Of a stretch of 64,000 nucleotides of DNA, positions 38,901-49,800 are shown piece by piece. The position numbers and the translations under genes were made by a program. Origin of the DNA: Ascidia mentula (taxonomy: Eukaryota > Chordata > Ascidiacea > Phlebobranchia > Ascidiidae); the NCBI GenBank assembly GCA_947561715.1, contig OX387203.1, forward strand, positions 19,282,001-19,346,000, in the 5' to 3' direction. Position 1 is the first letter of the stretch. The number at the start of each line of letters is the position of its first letter. The notes beneath the pieces were generated by a model that had not been told where the DNA came from, searched no databases, and worked only from the letters and a program-made list of their open reading frames with translations.

Positions 38901-39122
38901 AACGTGTTAAAAGAACATCGTTGACTTGACCGAGGGCGATCGACAGAAGTTGTTTCCTCATAAGAACGCAGAAGATGGCTCTGGTCCACCCAATATTTTA
39001 TAATGTGTATCACATTATGCTCGCATTGCACGCGAGTTTCTGGTGCGATGCAAGAAGATTTAGGTCATGGTCTGTTTACCTTCGACGAAACAACGCAACA
39101 CACTAGTGCACACGTTCTAGAA

Positions 39123-39313
39123 CAGTGTTCCCCAACCGGTGGTACGCGACGGCATTCCAAGATATAGTTCGAATTTAAAAAATCCTAAGTGATCTCAAAA
39201 TGTTCGTTACTTCATTCCCTAGGTTACTTTGTAACACTCAACTATAGGTGGTACGCATGGAAATTGTTTTACCTGCAAGTGGTACGCAACCACAAAAAGT
39301 TTGGGAATCACTG
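39123..39313. mobile_element. hAT-like MITE, array copy 4
   Basis: Left end CAGTGTTCCCCAACC, right end GGGAATCACTG followed by TTCTGGAA. Same position within the unit as in the other copies. Confidence 0.78.
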
Positions 39314-39684
39314 TTCTGGAAGGTTTAACAATGACCCTTTCATGGAAACTGACCCACTTGCTGGGTTTCGAACGCGTCGTGCTGCCCCCGGGTCAACATA
39401 CGAGCGCGCGCCGTTGCAACGTTTCTTCACATTACTCCGCGATATATGTTGATACGGACATCATTCAACCTCGCGTGGTCGGAAATACGATGGCACCGTT
39501 ACTAGAAATAGTTCCGGCGGGCGATATAATTGGCAAAATACACCGTGTGCGTTTCTCGTGTTTGGCGTATCATCCGGTTCGCATTCGACATTTTGGCACC
39601 ATCCTAACGGCTTCATATGACGGGTTCGGCAAACTTATATCATTTGAGGGTGGTAACGTGATTGTGTGTGAACTTCTTCGTTAG
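39314..39684 (+). mobile_element. Polinton-type structural-protein fossil, array copy 4
   Basis: Paralogous fragment in the fourth long unit. Fragment only. Confidence 0.58.
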
Positions 39685-40351
39685 TCGACAATCGTTGGGA
39701 AGAATCGCTGGATGCCGCGTATCGAAACTCAAATCCTTGTTGTCGGTCTTCCCCTAACGCAGATGACGTCATCTTTCAATATAGGACCGAGTCTTCTACA
39801 TGACAAGTTCTGACTCAATGTTTCCTTGTTAACTGACAACTTACGATTGCACTTTTTAATATTAGCGAGATCCATCCGAGATACGTGATAAAATGAGATA
39901 TTCCACAAACCGAAGTCGTTTCATTCATTGTAACATAAAGCCACATATACCTGTGGTAAAACCTTGACATACGCGCGAAGTCGCAATTCACGAATACGAT
40001 TTTCTCTGCGTCTGTGGCTTTGGCGCTTTTTTGCGTTGTTGATTTGTCCGAGTTACGCAATAATTTACATTGCAGAGTTATATAGTTAAAGTAAACAAGT
40101 TATATAATATGTACATGGTTCAATCCATGTATGATTTCTCGATACAAAGGAAACGTATTTGCTAATTAACGTTGCCAGGAAACAACAGAGGTGGCAGAGA
40201 GAGAAAAGTTTCCAGTCGCCTTTTTCTCGACGTAGTCGAATTGTTTGATTAATTCGAAGGATATTTAAACCAATCGTTTCAAGTGATTGTTTTATTCAAG
40301 TTGGCGATTTGGTACAAGTTAAAGTTGGAGTCGTTAGTGACGTTTAATTAG

Positions 40352-40531
40352 AAATGTAGATTCTGTGGAGAGGGATATAATGTTGACTATCGATTTGTTG
40401 TGAAATTTACTGGTAATTACATGTCTGTGGTTTTAACTGACCTTGTCTCTGAATATTACGTCACAATATCACATTTACGTGTAAACAATGTGGTTATTGT
40501 GGATGTTTATTGCTTCTATGAAGAGGACAAG
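40352..40531 (+). other. Exon-like 60-codon segment conserved across array units
   Basis: The segment lies between an acceptor-like TTTAATTAG and a strong donor-like GACAAG|GTGAGC and is exactly 180 nt. It begins with a CxxC motif (KCRFCGEGY) and ends VYCFYEEDK. Homologous segments lie near 27421, 31160 and 36596; it reads open across its full length only in this copy. I do not recognise the family. It may be a leftover host exon captured when the unit formed, or part of the mobile DNA there. Confidence 0.35.
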
Positions 40532-42703
40532 GTGAGCGACTGTTTATCCATTCTCCAACTTAACGATTTACAAATTCGAAACTTACGTTAAATTCCACTA
40601 CTTTGTTGGATTTTAACCGAATAGATTTACTGCTCCCTCCACCAACCTTAAATAATCCTCAAAACATTTGGTTTCGTTTTCTGTTAAGTTTATGAGAACG
40701 ATGAGTTACCTCACGGCAATTCATAACGTTTGAAATACTCACAAAGTTCGTGTATGTAGCTTTGCCACTGATAGAAATTTCATGGGACAGTTCAAATTTG
40801 TGTGGAATTTGCTGCATGTTATTTCTTATATGATGTGATGTATCTTATTGTGTTAATTCAAAATACATAAAAGATTTTAAAGGCAAAGTCTAAAGCGCAT
40901 CTTCTATAATACAAAAAATTCTGATAAAAATGATAAAAAGCTGTTGAAGAAATATGGTTTAATTGCGCAAGGTGAACACGTTTTGCTCATCAACGTATTG
41001 GTTATAGTTGTAAGAATTCTACTCAGAAACTAAAAAGAAATCCTTGGTGCATTTATTCTCGGGAATTATAACCGCGGGAATTTTTATCACGGCTGTTGTT
41101 GAATTTCAATGCGGGATCTCAGTGCATTTTGGGGTAATTGTGCGTATTTCTCGATTTGCCACATTATCAAGTCCTTGAGCTTATATTGGTTTCATGTGCA
41201 GATATTAAAGCGAAGCAAGTGTTTGAATGGTCGGCTTAACTTTACGTCATTCGTTTTGATATCGCAATTGGCACCTTCGTTTAAATGCCATATTATAGAC
41301 TAGTGCGTTTTCAGAATATATCATAATTCAATCTCTGAATTAACGTTGAACTGTTTTCGAGCAAAGACGAGTGTTTGCCAGTCTCGTAAATCCTGAAAGT
41401 TTTCAGTCACAAGGCAGTAAATAGTAACGTGTTTGAACGCCGCCTCACAACCAATCAGTATCACCATGTTGTGATTGAGTCCCCCGTATCCTCTCTCCGT
41501 GTAACCAACAATGGTCGATAAAATTTAAGAGTTAACGTTGAAGTTATTTTCGTGCAACGGCGAGTGTTTGTCAGTCTCGTAAATCCTGAACGTTTTTAAT
41601 CGCAAGGCTGAAAAAGGTAGCATGTTTGAACGCCGCCTCACAACCAATCCGATATCACCAGGTAAATTGCGTGATTTCTGCGCGATCTTCAGAATACGAG
41701 ATCAAGTAGCGTTACGTGATTGGGACAAACGAATAAGTAAGTTTTGCCAGAGAAGCTTTGAATTTATGGAATCAATCAATATGACTTAAAGTTCGCCCTA
41801 ATTTAAACAAAGCACCTAAAACACAAGCAAACATTATATAATGACAAACATCGGCATGATGAACCTCGTGGCGACTGGTCGTGTCACCAGACCTGCCATG
41901 AAACAACATGTTTACCTTACGTAACTCACAAAACACTTGCTTCAAAATCACAATCAGTTCCGTTGATTTGTAACAGTGTACGTCGAGGTCGTGATTGGTG
42001 TCCTTAGACGTGCTGGTTGTTTGGTCACCAAAATTTGCATCGCGATTGCCGCTGGACCAATAATTTTAAATTACAAGCATTTCGTTGGGTGCCATTCCGG
42101 AAAATTTTTTCCAACATTGACGTCATACGATTAAACTTCCTCCCTTCAGCCGGAATTAATCCATCGATTTACCGCAGGCCTTTTTATTACTGCTGTGTGA
42201 GATTTTAGGGATGTTGCGATTGAATTGATTTTGGTATAATTGTGCGTAGTTCTCAATTTGCCACTTCATAAATTTGCCCTGTGCGTGTGGGGTCGCATGC
42301 GATGATATAAAAGCGAAGCAAATGCTGGAAAGAGTTTGATCGGTCGGATGATTTTGATATGTCTTCACTCGATAAACACGAGTCAGTTTAGAATAAGCTT
42401 TGCGAGGTCGAGTCTAGAGTTGCACACGCGATCATAACAGCGACCCCGATTTGTTGAAGTTTATTTGCCAGTATAAACCACAACGTGTTAAAATAACATC
42501 GTTGACTTGACCGAGCGCGATCGACAGAAGTTGTTTCCTCATAAGAACGCAGAAGATGGATCTGGTCCACCCAATATTTTATAATGTGTATCACATTCTG
42601 CTCCCATTGCACGTGCGTCTCTGGTGTGATGTGAGAAGATTTAGGTCATGGTCTGTTTACCTTCGACGAAACAACGCAACGCACTAGTGCACACGTTCTA
42701 GAA

Positions 42704-42884
42704 CAGTGTTCCCCAACCGGTGGTACGCGACGGCATTCCAAGGTATAGTTAAAAAATCGTAAGTGATCTCAAAATATTTGCTACTTCATTCCCTAGGTTA
42801 CTTTGTAACACTCAACTTGGTGGTACGCATGGAAATTGTTTACCTGCAAATGGTACACATCCACAAAAAGGTTGGGAATCACTG
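42704..42884. mobile_element. hAT-like MITE, array copy 5
   Basis: Same ends; the flanking 8-bp TTCTAGAA is identical on both sides in this copy, the cleanest target duplication of the set. Confidence 0.8.
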
Positions 42885-43255
42885 TTCTAGAAGGTTTAAC
42901 AATGACCCTCTCATGGCAACTGGCCCACTTGCTGGGTTTCGAACGCGTCGCGCTGCCCCCGGGTCAACATACGAGCGCGCGCCGATTCGACGTTTCTTCA
43001 GATTACTCCGCGATATATGTTGATACGGACATCATTCAACCTCGCGTGGTTGGATATACGATGACACCGTTACTAGAAATAGTTCCGGCGGGCGATGGAA
43101 TTGGCAAAATACACCTTGTGCGTTTCACGCGTTTGGCGTATCATCCGGTTCGCATTCGACATTTCGGCACCATCCTAACGACTTTATATGACGGGTTCGG
43201 CAAACTCATATCATTTGAGAGTGGTAACGTGATTGTGTGTGAACTTCTTCGTTAG
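42885..43255 (+). mobile_element. Polinton-type structural-protein fossil, array copy 5
   Basis: Paralogous fragment in the fifth, truncated unit. Fragment only. Confidence 0.58.
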
Positions 43256-43745
43256 TCGACAATCGTTGGGAAGAATCGCTGGATGCCTCGTATCGAAACT
43301 CAAATTCTTGTTGTCGGGTCTTCCCCTAACGCAGATGACGTCATCTTTTGATATAGGACCGAGTCTACATGACAAGTTCTGACTAATTGTTTCCTTGTTA
43401 ACTGACATTTTACGATTGCACTTTTTAATATTAGCAAGATCCATCCGAGATACGTGATAAAATGAGGTATTCCACAAACCGATGTCGTTTCATTCATTGT
43501 AACATAAAGCCACATATACCTGTGGTAAAACCTTGACTTACGCGCGAAGTCGCAATTCACGAATTCAGTTTTCGCTGCGTCTGTGGCTTTGGCGCGTTTT
43601 TGCGTTGTTGATTTGTCCGAGTTACGCAATAATTTACATTGCAGAGTGAGTTAAACGAGTTATATAATATGTACATGGTTCAATCCATGTATGATTTCTC
43701 GATACAAAGGAGCGTATTTTCGAATTAACGTTGCCAGAAACATCA

Positions 43746-43765
43746 TTTTTTTTATGTTTACACAG
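43746..43765 (+). promoter_or_regulatory. Acceptor-like site upstream of the NLR-like start codon
   Basis: A T-rich tract followed by TGTTTACACAG lies about 60 bp before the ATG at 43828. It could be the 3' splice site for an upstream 5' UTR exon or, if this is a tunicate, a spliced-leader trans-splice acceptor. No TATA box is evident. Confidence 0.3.
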
Positions 43766-43827
43766 CTTTTATGTAGGTAATATATTTGCTATCCTTGTAA
43801 TACAAAGCTACACCTGTTCATACAAGA

Positions 43828-46800
43828 ATGGCCGAACGACAAACGGAACAAGCCGATGCACAAAATATCCATACCAAGGTGAGGTTGTTGTTCTTGGATA
43901 TCGAGATTTTTGCAAGTTGTCGCTAAATCTAATTTAGGAGATCCCGCGTTTTGTGCTAATTTACAATTTCGCATTCTAATACTGTTATGTCCCTGTTGGA
44001 ACTCTGCGACAAAAGTTTTAAAGCATTTTGTTTGACCCGAGATATTCTTCCCATTGCCCGTAATTATCGACAACGAATATGACTGATAATGTACCAATTT
44101 AACTTATCTTATTGAATCGGATCCGGGTAATTATGTATCGAATCCAATCAGGTAATTTGGATTCGGCAGCGTCCTGACTGCAGTTGAAGCGCTCCCAAAA
44201 ACTCTGTTTAAAAAACACAACGTATCGAATTGAAAATAAATATGTTTGAAGCAACTAGTTTCGTACTCACAAATACTTTTGACTGCTGGTAATACTTGTT
44301 TCATTCCAGAACCTTTACTTTGGTGACGTACATCAACACAATTACTCCCAACCAGCAGCATCACCAGCTAACACTGCTCCACTAACCAATGTTCAACAAG
44401 GTACTAAATCTTTACTTTTCTGAATGTAACAATTTTAAAAACATAAACATCCAGCTTTTTATAACTTGAAAGTAAAACATGAAAATTATTTTGTTGCAAA
44501 ATCAACCATCCCATGACCATCGACAACCATTATTTTCACCAATATTGTTTTTAAACAATATAACGGCCGTAGCTTATTGGTTTAAACGAATCAGATGCTT
44601 CAACAACTTCTAAAGCCGGTGTTCAAACCAGAGGGATGTTAGTTGACAAAAAAAAATCGCCAGTTAACAAAAGTTTGAACGCGCGTTACTCGGCCACCTT
44701 ACGAGGTAGCGACATGATATTTGTACACGATATAGTTCATAGGCTGAAGTTTCTAACGATATAAAAAAAAAACATATTCATATTCGGTAATGAATATGAT
44801 TTGCGTATTATGACATAAGTTGCGAAAACAAGATTCGCTGGAAAAATTTTGAAGCAGAGCATTCTTCGCGCTTAAACCTTTCAAACGATATAAAAATATT
44901 TGAAAAATTCGATAGGGGAAGTTAAGAAATATGAATTCATATTTTACAAACATAAAAAAACGGTGGTACGATGTACACTTTCGTCGATAAAACCTTGCAC
45001 ATACTTTGGCCCAAGCTGCCAAGGTTCTAAACACACTGAGGATATAGCTTAGCGTATAATACATAATTACATATATCAATACAGTCACTTGGTTTAAAAA
45101 ACTAACAAAACAAGTGTCAAATGACATACATTTAAATAACTGTTAAGCGTAAAAAATCATCCCCAAAACTATCGACCACGATTTGTGCGACAAACACACA
45201 CACAAAATATCAACATTTGTTAAACAGACTGTAACAGTTTACTAAATAGGAACACTAATTATTTGCAATCAGTCATAAATTCTCGGAACAAAGGGACTGA
45301 GCAACACTGCAGGAAACATAAACATGTTGTATTAATTGAAAACGTCTCAGCAACAAAAGAAACATTAGAACAGATGTAGTTTCCACTTTAAGTTGTCGGA
45401 TATGTAACGAATCCATCAGCAGGAGGCGATATTCGTCTCTATGCGTGTTGTTGAACTTCACTTTGCTGGAGGCCCAAACAAATTATTGACGTCACGTATA
45501 CGGGACATTGTGACGTATTAACAAAAACCTGTTCTCATTATATCTAAAAAATCGATCAAAAACTAAAAGATTTTCCTCGAGGTCCAATTCACATTTTACG
45601 ATGCGGGATTATTTCACGTTATTCAAAACTACTACGATTCCATACCGGGAATGTTCGGTAAACCACCTGATAACTTTACCAACGATGCTTGGTATCGCGC
45701 ATTGTCGTTGTGATTTAGGCACGAATACGGGATGGCACGAAACAAACCCTTGTTTATCTCATGAATAAGAAAATTATAGTGGGGATTATGTCGCTACAGC
45801 GAATACCTTGGTTCTTAATCAAATCCCCATTTGATCAGTGTTTTGTCATTCCCTGCTTGTGTTTTCCTAGCAAGCAACCTCTGTACCATTCTTCCCACAT
45901 AATTAACTCGCTACCAGAAATGTAGGAAATCTTTGATGATCTCCACAGACCAGTTGTTAGTAAGGGGAAGAACATGGGACGGCATGATGAGCAAACCTCG
46001 CTAAGTTAAGCGAGCTCGCACAAGTTGGGTTAAATTCATTATTGTTTGCCACACATGTGCAGGTTATGAGAAATCACGCAACTCATGTTCAGAAACATAT
46101 TACGTCAAAACGCAAGTGTCTTTTATTCCTGCAAAGTGACAAATTCTCTCGTTTACTTTGCTCCCTTGTACGAGGCACTAACGAGATGTTCTCAGCATTC
46201 CATTTTCCGTACAGAGTTCCTCGCTCATTCCTGATTCCTGACTCGTTAAAATCAGGTTCAGTGAGCTCGGTGGTTTAACGAACGAGGAACTTCTCATCAT
46301 GCCGCCCCTGAACTTATTTCGTCACTTCCGTTCACCAAACAACAAATTTCTTAAAATGCCTTTAACCGTTCTTCGTTGTTTTTTCAATTTGTAATTTCAT
46401 TGCTTTGGAACCACTCAACCACGGATAGAGATTCATAAATCTTTCACCACAATAATAACTCGACCACTCCCCTGCGAAATCAAACCAGGACATCTTACAG
46501 TAATTAGTTTGCCGCCCATACTTAGGTTGGTGTTGAAGTCGCTTCGTGATTTTTCAGATGAAAAACTCCAACAGGCAGTTGATGAATTTAAACAACATCA
46601 GTTGGGAAATCTCGATCCAGAAGTGATTCCATTTAGTCATAAGTTTAGCAAAGCAAAAATTCCTGAGGTAGATCCAATCCTAATGGAAAGAGACATTTAT
46701 GAAGGACTTGATGCTAAAAAGGCAGAAGAATACAAACCTTTATCTGTAGAAAGGAATGTAAACCTAATTGGTGGCAAAGAGGTCAAAATAAAAGATCTTA

Positions 46801-49800
46801 TTTCAAACTTCAAAACAAGCAAGGGTAAAGGAAATTTCATCTCATTCTATGGTCCTGCTGGTTGTGGAAAAACAACGTTGTCAAAAAGAATATCCAAACA
46901 TTTAAGAAACTCACACTTGGTGCTTAATCTTAGTTTCAAGGATATAAACTATGGTGATGACAAACTAACTCTTCAGCAGCTCTTGCTTGACAGACAGTTC
47001 CCTGATGTGGAACAATCTGTCCTTGATGCTACTTTTCAATGGATAAGAAAGAACCAGGCCAAATGCGCAATAGTATGTGATGGTTTGGATCAGGCCACAT
47101 GGTCAGTAGCAGACATGAAGTCAGTTAATGCAACATACGATACAGGATTAAAAGTTCAACAGCTAATTGCAAATCTCTGTGGCAAAAAGTTACTTGGAAA
47201 ATCTGCATTGATTTTTACATCCCGTCCCCATTCCCTGCTCTCAATTCCTCTAAAACTTCGACCGCAACAAACCATTTATGTCTACGATCTTTCTGCTGAC
47301 GACATGAGAAAGTTGTTTGATTTCTATGCTGCAGAAGGGGCCAAAAAACTGTGGAAATCGTTTGAAACTAAATCCCCACAAGTGCTTAACTTTTGCCATA
47401 ATCCATTGCTTTTGCAGTTTGTAGTTTATGCTGGTTTATTTGGGCCCACAAACCACATTCACACACTTACAGACATATTTGATGCTGTCCTAGAACAACT
47501 TGGTAACACTCAACATGCCAAGGGGGTAAAGATAGAAAAATTAAGAAATCCTCTTGGCAAAATGGCATACAACGGAATGAAACGTAAAACGGTCATGTTC
47601 ACACAAGCTGACCTCCTAGATGTTGGTTTGGAAGATATAAACGTGCAGGATGTAGTAATAAAAATGGCCAAATTCTCCTGGCTTTCAAGTCGCAAGGTTT
47701 TTGACGGGGAAAATGCGATCTTCTATTATATGCACCAAATGCTCCAGGAGTATTACGCTGCCTATTACATTTCTGTGCTCATGCCGGATGATGAATTCGA
47801 CCAATTCATCGATGAGTTGGTGAAAGAATCCCGCTGGGGCCCAACACGTCGTTTTGTTTGCGGTATTTTGCTCGGTAACAAATCTGGTATGTACAGCACG
47901 TTAAGCCCAATCTTTCTCATTTGCTAACCATTATGTCTTTTTGATTCCTGTGCCATCAAACAAAGGTTCTGGAAGTGACCGTGCTGAATACAATTTGGAA
48001 TCTGATACAACCAACAGCGAAACAAGCCATGCATCAACTTCAAGGATTCAGGAAATACGTCAGTTATTTGTATACTTGTTTATAATGTATTCCTTTTCCT
48101 ATGATATTGATGATGGCAAATAATGTGCACATATTTCTTGTTATCATCGGTACTAAAGGACCCATTCAATTTCGTAATATTTGGATCTAAGTATTTGTTG
48201 AATTTTTTTATGAGTAGTATGTAATGCTTCTGGTGCACACATTGTTTTGCAGCTTCTGAAAGGACTCCAATAACTGAGGGATCCACTTCACCAGGCACAT
48301 CTAGTGTGGCAACAACTTCTGAACATCATCATGCAAATGACTTGCATGAAAATGGTGATGAGTTCTACAATTTTGCCATATTAGGCAATTAGAAAATTTC
48401 TCACGAAACTTTTGTTGGTGTATATTATTCCTTATATTTTCTTTATTCTGCAACAAAGTGGAACTCAAAGGTCTTTAGGTTTAAAATACAACCAAATGCA
48501 GGAAAAGATTTGTTTCCTCATATACAAAGTTATCAAACCACTACATGGAAATAAAATGTATTAAATTTTAATTCACAGCTTCTGATGACTTGTCATCAAG
48601 AAACTCTGCTTCTGAAGACCTTGGTCATCAAGAAACATCAACGGCGAACATAGATGACAATCATCGAGAAGAAGGTAATGTACATCACAAGTCCACAAAT
48701 CCATTCGAGTTCAAGCATATGAACATTAATCACTTATCATTACACGTGGGCGGACGTATACAACCGGCAAAAGCGTTTTAACCGGATTTTCAAAACGGCC
48801 GATACAGTAGAAGCTATTTATCGGTATTCACAGGAACAAATACTCATTACATGAATCAATCAAACGCTCGAACCCGCGCGGCTACTACCTTTTCTGTGTG
48901 GATCTTTACGATCGAAGTTAAACGGCTGTGTGCGATACACTCGTGACCCGGTCAGTTTCTGTCAGGGTTGTCTTGGGCTTCGTGGACGGCGCCGCTTACA
49001 ACGGCGCTTGGGAACGAAATCCATTCGAGTTCAAGCATACGAACATTAATCACTTATCGTTACACGTGGGCGGACGTACACATCCGGTAAAAGCATTCCA
49101 ACCTGATTTTTAAAACGTTCGATACAGTAGAAGCTATTTATCGCTGTTTACTGGGACAAACACTCATTACACGAATTAATCAAACGGAATAACATAATGC
49201 TCGTACCCGCGCGGCTACTGCCTTTTCTGTGTGGACCTGACGCCTGACCACAGCGACTTGGCAACGTTTGACCTCAGGCGTTCCGGTTCGGTGCGCTTGG
49301 ATGAGCGATTTGAAATGGCTCTGGCAGCCCCGGTGGATGTAATTGCTTTTTGCGAATACGACAATATTGTGGAGGTAGACCGCTATCGAAACGTGATTAC
49401 AGATTTTGCCTCGAGAACGCATTTACGAATTACAAATTGGTGCTTTGCTTGCACGTGACCCCGTTACGTCGCGCGTCTTTCGTGGTGTTTACGCACGAGA
49501 CGAACTTGCGACAATACGTCACCAACCGCCGTCATTGTATATTGTTAACAGCGACCTGTCTTTTCGACCTGGCGCCCATTCGCTTGTATTTTTCGCGTTG
49601 CTACGCGCGCGCGGCTACAAACAGCTTGAAATCGTGGACATTTATTTGCATGACTTATATAGAAATGATTTAATTGTGGAGCGTTTTGTGGCTAACACAC
49701 GGAAACGAGCGTGAGGTTTGAATTCACGACCCTGGGCTAACCAGGCCCAACGCTCTACCAACTGAGCTACAGGAGCTCGGCAGTTTCACGGGGTATATTG

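Larger units (their letters stand above)
24944..43737. repeat. Tandem array of a 3.4-3.8-kb unit, five long and one shortened copies
   Basis: Ordered landmarks recur: a CCTGAACGTTTTGAATCGCA segment, GTTCGCCCTAATT, GTGTACGTCGAGGTCGTGAT, the hAT-like MITE, the Polinton-derived fragment, GACAATCGTTGGGAAGAATC, AACGTTGCCAGGAAACAAC and TTAATTGCGCAAGGT. MITE positions mark the copies: 26196, 29942, 32181 (shortened), 35371, 39123 and 42704. Copies 1 and 3 are nearly identical over at least 3 kb at an offset of about 9175 bp, so a multi-unit duplication followed the first amplification. The fifth long copy breaks off at 43737, about 90 bp from the start codon of the NLR-like gene. I see no intact host gene in the unit. 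Confidence 0.9.

Noticed and set aside
44753-45127. 124-codon minus-strand open frame rich in Phe and Tyr
   Set aside because: AT-rich intronic sequence of the NLR-like gene on the opposite strand. It looks like a chance frame without a recognisable domain.
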